A DNA stretch of 64,000 nucleotides, from positions 1,302,001 through 1,366,000 of the forward strand of contig JAPFFF010000021.1 in NCBI GenBank assembly GCA_039105265.1, given 5' to 3'. The DNA is from Tritrichomonas musculus (lineage: Eukaryota; Parabasalia; Tritrichomonadida; Tritrichomonadidae). Shown one piece after another: positions 39,530-48,413 of the stretch. The notes under the pieces were generated by a model, which was given only the letters and a program-made list of their open reading frames with translations, was not told the origin of the DNA and searched no databases. Numbering within the stretch: the first letter of the stretch is position 1; each line of letters starts with the position of its first letter. The position numbers and the translations under genes are program-made.

Positions 39530-40840
39530 TTATTTGTATAGCTGCCCATAAAATTCAGTAAAGTAGAGACCAAAATAGTTATCATTGCTTGTATTATGCG
39601 AGCCACCTCTTTGGTAAATACGAACGTACCTGCAAGGCTGGCTTATCGGATTTTTCACGTCAAACACGTGATGCTTCATTGGGCCGTGAAGGTTCTCGTC
39701 ATTTGTTACTTTATCAATCACGAACCATTCTTTTTTATCGTCTGAGCATTCAATGCTCCAATTCTTCGGATAGCTGTTATTTGCACCCGAATCTGGTGTT
39801 TGAAGCTCGTACTTTGAAATGACAACTTTTTGTTCTTTGAAGTCAAACTCAAAGTATCCATTCAGTTGATTATCAATCCAAGAATAGTGTCTCTTGGTGT
39901 TGCTATAATCAGTCAGGTCGGTTGCCTTTTGACTTCCTTGTATTTTCGAGCAAGTAACGCTAATTACTCCTTCCACGCTGCAGTTTCCACCACACTTCTG
40001 GTTCAGGCCGTTAATTATTCCTTTGAATTTTTCATTTTGAATACAAGGAAAGTTCTGAAATTTTTCTATGATATAACGGCTATTATTTTCAATCGAAGGT
40101 GAAAAATTGAGAAGAAGACGTTTTTTGACCTTCTCAAAAATAAAACCGTTTAGATCATCAATAGTTATCATTTGTAGAAATGTCTCAATGTCGGAAACTG
40201 GTAAATTTTGGAATTCAATGTAGCCGAATAAATTTAGTGAATCTGGATTCTTTCTTTCTTTAATGTAATTGACGATAAAATTGAATAAAGTACTTTCGGA
40301 GTGGATTTGAAATAATTGATTACTTAAAATAAGTTCGAGCTCATCAACACTAAGATCTTCTTTGTTCTCAATATCGTCAAAATTCTGTGAAATAAAATCT
40401 ACAACTTTTTGATAAAAGCTATCTGTATCATTGAAAATGGAAATTTGATGAAGAAGGTCTACTGAATTTGTAATGGTGATATCTTCTTCTTTGATTGAAA
40501 TTGTTAGTATTTGACATTCGATATCTTTCATAAAGTTTTCCAAATCTTGAATATTTGTAAAATTAACTTCGATGTTTCGGTTATCTGAATTATTTAACTC
40601 TTGATAAATTTGATTCAAATACTTAAGTGTTGTCTGGTGGGATATTGTGAATCTTTCGATTGTTGGATCTGCATCTTTAAGCTTTGATGCTTTTTTTGAT
40701 ATAATACAAGCAAAAAGCTCAGGACACTCAAAAAATTGTGAGGAATCATTGCTTAATGATATTCGAAACGCATTACCTTTGATACAATTCGGGAGACTGG
40801 CTAGGTTTATGTTTAAAATCAATGGTAATTTAAATTTCAT
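39530..40840 (-). CDS. BTB/BACK-like protein with C-terminal F5/8 type C (discoidin) domain
   Basis: 436 residues. Residues about 20-120 look like a degenerate BTB/POZ domain (FRISLSNDSSQFFECPELFA). Residues about 125-270 are BACK-like: VDFISQNFDDI..., LELILSNQLFQI, ESTLFNFIVNYIKERK. Residues about 290-435 form an F5/8 type C domain: GVISVTCSK at its start, the YSWIDNQLNGYFEFDFKEQKV strand pair, PKNWSIECSDD and CRYVRIYQRGG. Trichomonads have a large family with this arrangement. The discoidin domain usually binds carbohydrate or lipid, while BACK/BTB parts serve in ubiquitin ligase adaptors; the role here is unknown and no signal peptide is present. The start codon abuts a TTAA-flanked foldback element, so the promoter may have been displaced. 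Confidence 0.85.
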   Translation of the reverse strand: MKFKLPLILNINLASLPNCIKGNAFRISLSNDSSQFFECPELFACIISKKASKLKDADPTIERFTISHQTTLKYLNQIYQELNNSDNRNIEVNFTNIQDLENFMKDIECQILTISIKEEDITITNSVDLLHQISIFNDTDSFYQKVVDFISQNFDDIENKEDLSVDELELILSNQLFQIHSESTLFNFIVNYIKERKNPDSLNLFGYIEFQNLPVSDIETFLQMITIDDLNGFIFEKVKKRLLLNFSPSIENNSRYIIEKFQNFPCIQNEKFKGIINGLNQKCGGNCSVEGVISVTCSKIQGSQKATDLTDYSNTKRHYSWIDNQLNGYFEFDFKEQKVVISKYELQTPDSGANNSYPKNWSIECSDDKKEWFVIDKVTNDENLHGPMKHHVFDVKNPISQPCRYVRIYQRGGSHNTSNDNYFGLYFTEFYGQLYK

Positions 40841-41565
40841 TAAGGGTATAGTTGAAAAAGTGGGCTTATTCGATATGAGAAAAAATTTTTTTCTGTTGCT
40901 TTTTTTTAAATTCTTTTTATAAAATTAGAATGTGCACAAAGAAATGTCCGGAGGATTTTTTTTATTTTATTCTAAATTAATTATTTTCTAATAATTATTT
41001 GAGATATTGAAAAAGACTCAACAAAAAAAAATTTCCTCCGTACAAAACTAATAATTTTAAATGTTATTGCGATTTATCTAATAAAATTTCAAAAAATGCG
41101 AGAAATCATTTCTCTGGTTCTTTAAGTTTTTTTTTGAATTCTTTTTTGAATGATTCTCAATTTTCTGAGATTTTATTTTATATGATTTTATACAGTCAAA
41201 TTTGAATATATGTATAAAATATTAATATTTAATATATCGAGCATAATATAAGATTTCTATTTATAATATCGTATATTATATTTTTTTGTTTTTACATCCT
41301 TTGACATTTTGATATCTATAATTGTAGAATTTGAGAGAATTTCGAAAATAGAGTATTTTTTTAAATAACTTGATTTAGAGATCTTGATATAACAACTCAA
41401 AGTTAGTAGATTTAATGATTTCACAATATATCATACATAATTGCAAACTTTTAGATAGATTTTTAACATAATCAAATATTTAACAATTTACCAATAATTG
41501 TTTAAAATAATTTGCTGGATGTGAATATATAATTGGAAATATCAGTAAATATTTTAATATTTGCT

Positions 41566-42182
41566 AAAATATAAATATTAGTTGAGATATTTTTCTTAAA
41601 ATATCAAAAAATGAGAAAATTTCTGAGAATATCAAGATCTATATCAGAAAATAAATGATATAGTCGATTACTATTTGAAAACAAGAGCAAATGAAATAAA
41701 ATGAAATTTGAAAAAAATAAAAAAGTTGTTTTCAATGAGGGTTTTTTATTTATTCAGGTACTTTTTGTATGAATATTTTGCTTTTTGTTTGATATTGGTA
41801 GTTTTTCAAAGATTTTAACGTAATTTTAAGACGTTAATTTTTATGAAAATTTGGTGTTCAAAACGTTTAATACACAATTTTAAAGAACTTGGTGAGCTTT
41901 ATGCGAGACAAACGAATACATATTACGCAATTTTGAGTAAAAAAAAGAATAACGATTAGAAATATGAAATTGACCTACAAAAAATGGTCAAATAAAAAGA
42001 TCTGACAAAATATTTTTCCTCTATTTATTTTTTAATTTTTAATATAAAGTTAAGATGTACGTAAAAAATTGTCTGACCAGTTTTTTTTATTTGTTCCAAA
42101 AAAATTTCTATACCTAATTATGATTCAAAACTCAATAACAACAAAAGGAAAAAATAAATCCTCCGGCTAAATCTAATATTTT
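41566..42182 (+). repeat. Left arm of large inverted repeat
   Basis: About 617 bp, nearly identical to the reverse complement of 42,406-43,025. Core stretches of 75 bp or more compared by eye show no difference; one C/T change is seen near the inner end. Identity falls off at the outer edge. No coding content was seen. Confidence 0.9.
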
Positions 42183-42405
42183 TTGATTTAATTTTCATAT
42201 ACCAAAAATCAAATGACAAAAATTTATATTCATGGCTAGGGAGAAAATAGTAGTTTTCATTTTATATTCTATTCAATTCTTTTCAAATTCAATAATCCAA
42301 AATATAAAATGCATTGAATTTTCATATTTTTTCAAAAAAGCTTGAAAATGAGGTGAATCTAAGCATTTTAGAAGATTTTATGATTGATTTCAAATATATA
42401 TATAT

Positions 42406-43025
42406 AAATATTAGATTTGGCCGGAGGATTTATTTTTTCCTTTTGTTGTTATTGAGTTTTGAATCATAATTAGGTATAGAAATTTTTTTGGAACAAATAA
42501 AAAAAACTGGTCAGACAATTTTTTACGTACATCTTAACTTTATATTAAAAATTAAAAAATAAATAGAGGAAAAATATTTTGTCAGATCTTTTTATTTGAC
42601 CATTTTTTGTAGGTCAATTTCATATTTCTAATCGTTATTCTTTTTTTTACTCAAAATTGCGTAATATGTATTCGTTTGTCTCGCATAAAGCTCACCAAGT
42701 TCTTTAAAATTGTGTATTAAACGTTTTGAACACCAAATTTTCATAAAAATTAACGTCTTAAAATTACGTTAAAATCTTTGAAAAACTACCAATATCAAAC
42801 AAAAAGCAAAATATTCATACAAAAAGTACCTGAATAAATAAAAAACCCTCATTGAAAACAACTTTTTTATTTTTTTCAAATTTCATTTTATTTCATTTGC
42901 TCTTGTTTTCAAATAGTAATCGACTATATCATTTATTTTCTGATATAGATCTTGATATTCTCAGAAATTTTCTCATTTTTTATATTTTAAGATAAATATC
43001 TTGACTAATTATTTCTATTTTAGTT
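42406..43025 (-). repeat. Right arm of large inverted repeat
   Basis: This is the reverse complement of 41,566-42,182. The spacer 42,183-42,405 is AT-rich, non-coding and not itself repeated. If transcribed through, the pair would form a very long RNA hairpin. Confidence 0.9.
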
Positions 43026-43460
43026 AGATACTAAGTAAATGTCAGCTTCATATGATTTAGAATTAAAATCCATGAAGATCTACTCTTATAATGGAAGTTT
43101 AATCTTGATTTTACATTGAATTTAAATTTATTTGGTTAGTGAATCATTAACGTAAAAAAATAGTGGCATTAGTTTGTTACATAATGATATTCTTTTTTTA
43201 TTTTTACTTCCATTATATTATTTAAAAAAATATACTATACTATTTTAAGATTTTAAAATTTTGATTTATATTAATATTTATCATATCTTTGGCTATTTTA
43301 AAATTGCTAAATGTTTAAAGCAACTCATGATATTCATGTTTAGGCATATCTCATAAAAAATAGTAAATTGAGAATGAATATTTTTTTAATTCAATATTGA
43401 ATTAAATATAAAAATATAAAATCTTCTGAATTACATCAAAAAATAATTTAAACTATACCC

Positions 43461-44229
43461 TTAATGAAATGATTTTCCATAAAAATAATATATTAATATC
43501 TTAATATATAAACAAGTTTTATTTTAGAAAATTCTATTTTTATATAGAATCATATCAATAATTAATATATATTATGTTTAAATACTATTTTACTTTTTGG
43601 TCTATAAAATACTCATTTGAATAAAATTTCAATATAAAAATGCCAGAAAAAATTGAAAAATGGTAACTTTTTTTTCAATGTTGGCGATTCTACTGAGGTT
43701 GATTTTTTGTTGAACTAGCATCTGAGTGAGATATCGCTGAAGTAATGTTATCCTGGCTATCTTTTAAAAGAAATAAAAAAGTTTGAGATATCTTTTTTCC
43801 AAGAAAATTAATTTGCAGCTCAACAAATCTTTTGAAATGCATTCATAAATCTAAGAAATTTTTGTTGTTTGGCATAACAATTGATCAATATTGTTAGTGT
43901 TAGAATTTAATAATCTATGATGCTTATTCAATTTTTTTTTTTTTAAATTTATGAAATATTTATTTAAATGGTAATGGAACTTTCCTTAATTTTTCCTAAG
44001 AAGAAGCAGTTAATATAAAACAAGATTTAATCAAAGCTTTGATTAAATTAAGATATTTTACCTAAAATGGATTTGGTGCTGTTTTAGACGATTCAATTGC
44101 TAAACATTTTCATAACTTATAAATGAGAAAAAAGTAATGAATTAAGTGATTCAAAGAACATATCTAGTATTATTTTAATAAGAATCTATAAATATTTATT
44201 AATATTTAGAAACAAAAACAATCGTCTGT
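43461..44229. other. Intergenic region with a short minus-strand frame and a 24-bp palindrome
   Basis: A 50-codon minus-strand frame at 43,690-43,842 (MHFKRFVELQINFLGKKISQ ... SDASSTKNQPQ) is protein-like but short and unrecognised; it may be a relic. A perfect 24-bp palindrome lies at 44,025-44,048 around AAGCTT. Nothing else was seen. Confidence 0.35.
44025..44048. repeat. Perfect 24-bp palindrome
   Basis: ATTTAATCAAAG is followed directly by its reverse complement CTTTGATTAAAT. It lies in non-coding DNA between the foldback element and the C2 gene. Function is unknown. Confidence 0.9.
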
Positions 44230-45033
44230 TTATTCTTTTGTAATCGCTTGAACTTCAAGTTTGAGCATTCCAGCTGGTTTTCCATGATATATTAATCTTT
44301 CATTTAATACTTCAACTGGGCCATCAACAACGAAATGAGAAGCAGGTATTTCAATATCATCACATAAATCACCACCTATTTCACTGTTGTCATGCAGTGA
44401 TATCAAAAGAGAGTCATATTTTGGAAATTCGCATGGAAGTTCAAATTCTTCATTCCAAACAGGATCGCGAGTCGTTTCAGCAACATCAGTTTCAGAGGTT
44501 TGCTCAAAGTCCTGACTTTTCATTCTGATAGCAACAGATGGATCACAAATTGCATTTTTGGCAATTTTCCTTAATTTATGAGCTTCACATATTTTAACTT
44601 TAAAAATAATCATTTTCTTTGAAGGAGGGGATGCCACGTCTTTGGCTTCCTCTATAGTATTTGGATCGGACTCAGTTACAGCTGCTTGCATTTCGAATTT
44701 TACGGATCCAATACGCTTTTTCTTTCGGAAAAGATCAACAGAGAAGTTTTTGGTTGATTCTGTGAGGAGTTCTGCTGTCGATTCGTCATGGTTGCAAAGT
44801 TGTTTATCACCAACAACTTCGTGATCAAAAACAGATATGCAAATAGCATCGTTGCGTATGTTTTGACTTTGAAAATCAAATTCTTTGTTAAATGTATAAT
44901 TTGACGAATTATTTACAATATCAGTTCTCTTTGATTGGGAAATTCCCTGGCTTTTAAGATAAACGGAAACAAAAATCTCGCAATCAGTTTTCATGGTAGC
45001 ATCAATAACTTTAAATAAAATCTTTGCAGCCAT
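44230..45033 (-). CDS. Tandem C2-domain protein
   Basis: 267 residues from the ATG at 45,031-45,033. The frame is open a little further upstream but only from TTG. Two C2-like domains are seen, about residues 1-120 (ILFKVIDATMKTDCEIFVSVYLKSQG ... DAICISVFDHEVVGDKQLC) and about 140-265 (IIFKVKICEAHKLRK ... CDPSVAIRMKSQ ... DPVWNEEFELPCEF ... LLISLHDNSEIGGDLCDD). The second has acidic residues at loop positions used for calcium, while the first is worn. C2 pairs target membranes in a calcium-dependent way. There is no transmembrane anchor, unlike synaptotagmin or ferlin. The linker is acidic. Confidence 0.85.
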   Translation of the reverse strand: MAAKILFKVIDATMKTDCEIFVSVYLKSQGISQSKRTDIVNNSSNYTFNKEFDFQSQNIRNDAICISVFDHEVVGDKQLCNHDESTAELLTESTKNFSVDLFRKKKRIGSVKFEMQAAVTESDPNTIEEAKDVASPPSKKMIIFKVKICEAHKLRKIAKNAICDPSVAIRMKSQDFEQTSETDVAETTRDPVWNEEFELPCEFPKYDSLLISLHDNSEIGGDLCDDIEIPASHFVVDGPVEVLNERLIYHGKPAGMLKLEVQAITKE

Positions 45034-45163
45034 TTGAAATTGGTTTCTTTGATTCAAAATTGATAGATTTCAGAGTGATTAAAAAAAAAAAAAAAGTAAA
45101 TATATATATATATCTTAATATTTAATGTATATAATAACAATTAATCGCGGATTATAAAGTTAA

Positions 45164-46570
45164 TTAATTTGATTCTGCTGTTAAAGATGTAAAAGACTCG
45201 TTATTTCCAAGTTTAGGCCCAATTATAGGTTCAATAATCCATAGAGAAGATAGGGCAGCAATAATTCCAAAAACGCTTGAAATTCCAATCATCATCCTTG
45301 GATTATCAGGCCAAATTTGACCAAGCCCAGAGCCAATTCCAAGATTTGAGCATTGCTCTCCAATAACTGTGAAAACAATTAAAATACCGAAATAGACTCC
45401 GATATCTTGTTTGCTTATTGTTGCACTAATTGAAGCAATTGCATATGGGATTGACATACAAGTTCCGTAACCAACTCCAAGTAAAATTGTTATGAAAAGA
45501 TATGCGTAACGATTATTGATAAAGAAAAATAAGAAAAGACCTATAGCCATTAAAATATATCCCATAAATGATGCCCACTTAAATCCAATTATTTCTGATA
45601 TTCTTGTGCAAACAAATCCATATAAAAATTGAGCACCATATCTGACTGCTCCACAAAACATTGACCATGAAACTCCATCATTGTAGCGTTTGACTTGATC
45701 TGGCTTTGTTGGGTCAGAATTATCTCCATTAAATATGTCTTTGCCCATAAAATTATTAAACTGGAAAGAAAATTGAAAATATGCTACTGTGGCCAGTGTT
45801 ATAGATGGCAAAGAATGAATCATTGGCCTTGGCATTTTGCGAAAAGAATCAAATAATAATTTAAAAGGTCTGATTTTAGGAGGCTTGTTAGCAAGAGGTT
45901 CTTCAGGAGTAACTACTACTGTTATAATTATTGCAATGCTACACAAAATTCCTGCAACAATTAATACAAATTGTTCTTGTGTTAAACTAGTGTATTGCTC
46001 TAACTTTAATCCACCAATGATATTAACTATAACACCACCTAAACCACCGAAAACGCTGCAAATATTTGCCATTAAATTTTGTTGATGAAGAGGCGTTACG
46101 TCAGTGCAAATTGATCTAGCTGGCGTTTGTAAAATATTTCCTGCTGTCACAACAAACTCATACGAAAATCCAAATAAAATTTGCTGTAATACGTTTGGAT
46201 TCTGAGGTTTGAGCCATTTTCCTATTTCAACGCAATAAGTCATCAATATAAGACCAAGTATCATTAAAAAAAGAGCAACAACAATATAAATTCGTCTTCT
46301 TCCCCATTTGCATGTTGAGTTATCAGAATAAATTCCTACAATTGGACAAACGGCAAAGCCAGAAAAAGATCCCAAAAAAAGAAAAATAGTTTGCCAAAGT
46401 TGAGAAACATGAAGTTTTAAAGAGATGGGCTCAAAAAAAGTTGGTGTTATCATCCATAAAATACTTGGTGCCAAATTTGATGATGCAATCGCCATTATAT
46501 GCATAAACGAAAGTTTTTCTCTAAGATGCAGCGGAACCCATTCTTTTTTTAATAAAAGTTCCTCATTCAT
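45164..46570 (-). CDS. MFS sugar transporter, SLC45/sucrose-proton symporter-like
   Basis: 468 residues from the ATG at 46,568-46,570; the frame is open nine codons upstream but only from TTG. Twelve transmembrane spans are evident. PIVGIYSDNSTCKWGRRRIYIV between spans 2 and 3 is the MFS motif in the form typical of SLC45 and plant SUC carriers (SD...GRRR). LMANICSVFGGLGGVIVNIIG marks span 5, and a long central loop PPKIRPFKLLFDSFRKMPRP starts the second half. These carriers move sucrose or related glucosides with protons. It should lie in the plasma or a vacuolar membrane. Substrate specificity is inferred from family only. Confidence 0.85.
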   Translation of the reverse strand: MNEELLLKKEWVPLHLREKLSFMHIMAIASSNLAPSILWMITPTFFEPISLKLHVSQLWQTIFLFLGSFSGFAVCPIVGIYSDNSTCKWGRRRIYIVVALFLMILGLILMTYCVEIGKWLKPQNPNVLQQILFGFSYEFVVTAGNILQTPARSICTDVTPLHQQNLMANICSVFGGLGGVIVNIIGGLKLEQYTSLTQEQFVLIVAGILCSIAIIITVVVTPEEPLANKPPKIRPFKLLFDSFRKMPRPMIHSLPSITLATVAYFQFSFQFNNFMGKDIFNGDNSDPTKPDQVKRYNDGVSWSMFCGAVRYGAQFLYGFVCTRISEIIGFKWASFMGYILMAIGLFLFFFINNRYAYLFITILLGVGYGTCMSIPYAIASISATISKQDIGVYFGILIVFTVIGEQCSNLGIGSGLGQIWPDNPRMMIGISSVFGIIAALSSLWIIEPIIGPKLGNNESFTSLTAESN

Positions 46571-46657
46571 GAATCGAGTTTTATAAATTTGGTTCAAATT
46601 TATTGAAAAGAATTGAGAAAAAGAAAATAGAATTTGAATGATCAGTTTAAACTTAAT

Positions 46658-46667
46658 TCAAAAAGTT
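46658..46667 (-). promoter_or_regulatory. Promoter-like decamer upstream of the transporter
   Basis: AACTTTTTGA on the sense strand, 88 nt upstream of the transporter ATG, which is further than the 34-38 nt seen at other genes. Confidence 0.2.
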
Positions 46668-46779
46668 TGATCAAGTGATATCAAGCACATTCAAAATTGT
46701 ATGAATATTGAAACTTATAATTCAATAATTGAATGAAATTTGAAACGTTTATCAATTTAAATCAAAAACAATTTTTTTT

Positions 46780-48303
46780 TTAACCTTTAATTACTCCAAT
46801 TGGAACTAATTTAGCAACTTTTTTCGAAACTCCAACTTTTTGGCATGCTTCAATTACCTGATCAATATCCTTATAAGATTCTGGCGCTTCTTCAATTATA
46901 GTATTTTTATCAGCAGCTTTCAATTCGATACCTTTTTGATTGAGTTCTTCTCTAACATGACCAATTTGAAGTTCCCTCATTGCTTTGCTTCTTGACATAG
47001 CTCTTCCGGCACCATGACAAGTAGAGCCAAAAGATCCATTTTCTTCTTCAACTGTTCCAACAAGTATATAAGATCCTGTACCCATTGAACCACCAATTAG
47101 CACTGGTTGACCGATTTCTTTATATTTTGGAGGTAATTCCTCTCTGTCAGGTCCGAATGATCTAGTTGCACCTTTTCGATGTACAATATACTCGCCCTCA
47201 ACACCATCTACAGTATGTTTTTCGATTTTAGCGATATTGTGAGCGACATCATAAATTAAGTCCATTTTAATTTCTTCGCCATTACTATTAGTGGTTCCAA
47301 AAACTTCAGTAAAAGCTTTTCTTGCAAAGTGAGTAATGACTTGGCGATTGCACCATGCAAAATTAGCTGCAGCTCCCATTGATTGAAGGTATTTTTGGCC
47401 TAGTTCGCTCTGAAGCGGAGCTGATGATAATTGCTTATCTGGAAGATCTGTAGTGCAGCATTTTTTACCAATTTCTTTGATAAAATCATCTGCTACTTGA
47501 TAACCAAGCCCACGCGAGCCTGTATGTATCATACAGACAACTTCACCTTTTTTAAGTCCCATTACTTCAGCAGCTCTCTCATCGAAAATCTCGTCAATAT
47601 ACTGAACTTCTACATAATGATTTCCTGCTCCTAGTGTTCCAAGTTGGCCATTACCTCTTTCAATAGCTCGATCAGTAATTAATGATGGATTGGCAAATTT
47701 GAGGCAGCCTCCTTCTTCACAGTTTTCTAAATCTTCTGGAACACCATATCCATGTTCAATAGCCCATCCAGCTCCTTTTGAAAGAATTTCTGGAAGATCT
47801 GTTTTTTTCATAAAATTCTTTTTTTTGCCACCAACGCCTGTTGGAATATTACGATACATTGCTGCAATAAGATCCTTTTTCTTAGCCTCAACTTCTTCTC
47901 TAGTTAAATGAGTTGTGAAGCATCTAACACCACAATTAATATCATATCCAACGCCACCTGGCGAAATGATGCATTCTGGATCTGATGTATCAAATGCAGC
48001 AACACCTCCTATTGAAAATCCATATCCAGAATGCATGTCAGGCATTCCATACGAATATTTTTTAATTCCAGGTAATGTTGCAACAAATGCTATTTGCATA
48101 ATTGAAGGAAGACCTGAACTTTTGTTTTGAATCCAATTGTTAAGTTCTTCAAAAGCAAAATCAGCCATATCTTTAGTTGCATAAAATCTTCCAGGAACCC
48201 GCATATTTGGAACGAATCCAATTGGTATTTCATAAACACATTCTTCACCTTCAACAGGATGAATCATATCTGGGTTTATTTGAAGAGAATTTACTTTCGT
48301 CAT
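46780..48303 (-). CDS. RtcB: RNA-splicing ligase RtcB (HSPC117)
   Basis: 507 residues, the length of eukaryotic and archaeal RtcB (~505 in human). The motifs are complete: GVGYDINCGVR with metal ligands D121 and C124, GAGNHYVEVQ (N228, H229), HTGSRGLGYQV (H260), YDVAHNIAKIE (H355), and STCHGAGRAMSRSKA with the guanylated histidine H430. RtcB joins RNA ends bearing 2',3'-cyclic phosphate or 3'-phosphate to 5'-OH ends with GTP and manganese, and is the tRNA-exon ligase and the XBP1-type mRNA ligase in animals. Its activator Archease is not in this window. All catalytic residues are intact, so it should be active. Confidence 0.98.
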   Translation of the reverse strand: MTKVNSLQINPDMIHPVEGEECVYEIPIGFVPNMRVPGRFYATKDMADFAFEELNNWIQNKSSGLPSIMQIAFVATLPGIKKYSYGMPDMHSGYGFSIGGVAAFDTSDPECIISPGGVGYDINCGVRCFTTHLTREEVEAKKKDLIAAMYRNIPTGVGGKKKNFMKKTDLPEILSKGAGWAIEHGYGVPEDLENCEEGGCLKFANPSLITDRAIERGNGQLGTLGAGNHYVEVQYIDEIFDERAAEVMGLKKGEVVCMIHTGSRGLGYQVADDFIKEIGKKCCTTDLPDKQLSSAPLQSELGQKYLQSMGAAANFAWCNRQVITHFARKAFTEVFGTTNSNGEEIKMDLIYDVAHNIAKIEKHTVDGVEGEYIVHRKGATRSFGPDREELPPKYKEIGQPVLIGGSMGTGSYILVGTVEEENGSFGSTCHGAGRAMSRSKAMRELQIGHVREELNQKGIELKAADKNTIIEEAPESYKDIDQVIEACQKVGVSKKVAKLVPIGVIKG

Positions 48304-48336
48304 TTAAAATATGAAATTGAAAAATTTTTAAACCTA

Positions 48337-48346
48337 TCAAAAAGTT
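48337..48346 (-). promoter_or_regulatory. Promoter-like decamer upstream of RtcB
   Basis: AACTTTTTGA on the sense strand, 34 nt upstream of the RtcB ATG. It has the same orientation and distance as at the HAD gene. Confidence 0.35.
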
Positions 48347-48413
48347 ACTAAATAAAAAATAGCACAAATTTATAATCTATTAACATTTAATATATACATT
48401 CATGATATAAATT

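Larger units (their letters stand above)
40844..43460. mobile_element. 2.6-kb foldback DNA element flanked by TTAA
   Basis: The ends GGGTATAGTT...AACTATACCC are flanked on both sides by TTAA (40,840-40,843 and 43,461-43,464), the target used by piggyBac- and Kolobok-type transposons. The inside is dominated by a near-perfect inverted repeat of two ~615-bp arms around a ~223-bp spacer. No transposase frame was found, so it is non-autonomous. CCTCCGG words recur at 40,948, 41,035, 42,160 and 42,421. The left end abuts the start codon of the BACK + F5/8C gene. Confidence 0.6.
40834..43470. repeat. 20-bp inverted repeats flanking the foldback element
   Basis: ATTTCATTAAGGGTATAGTT at 40,834-40,853 is matched exactly in inverse at 43,451-43,470. 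It can be read as a 10-bp TIR (GGGTATAGTT), plus TTAA, plus six further symmetrical bases. If so, the empty target was the palindrome ATTTCATTAATGAAAT. Confidence 0.8.

Noticed and set aside
45034-45057. Upstream extension of the C2 gene to 45,057
   Set aside because: The extension begins with TTG; the first ATG is at 45,031-45,033 and starts the C2 fold properly.
46571-46597. Upstream extension of the transporter to 46,597
   Set aside because: It also begins with TTG; the ATG at 46,568-46,570 is the sound start.
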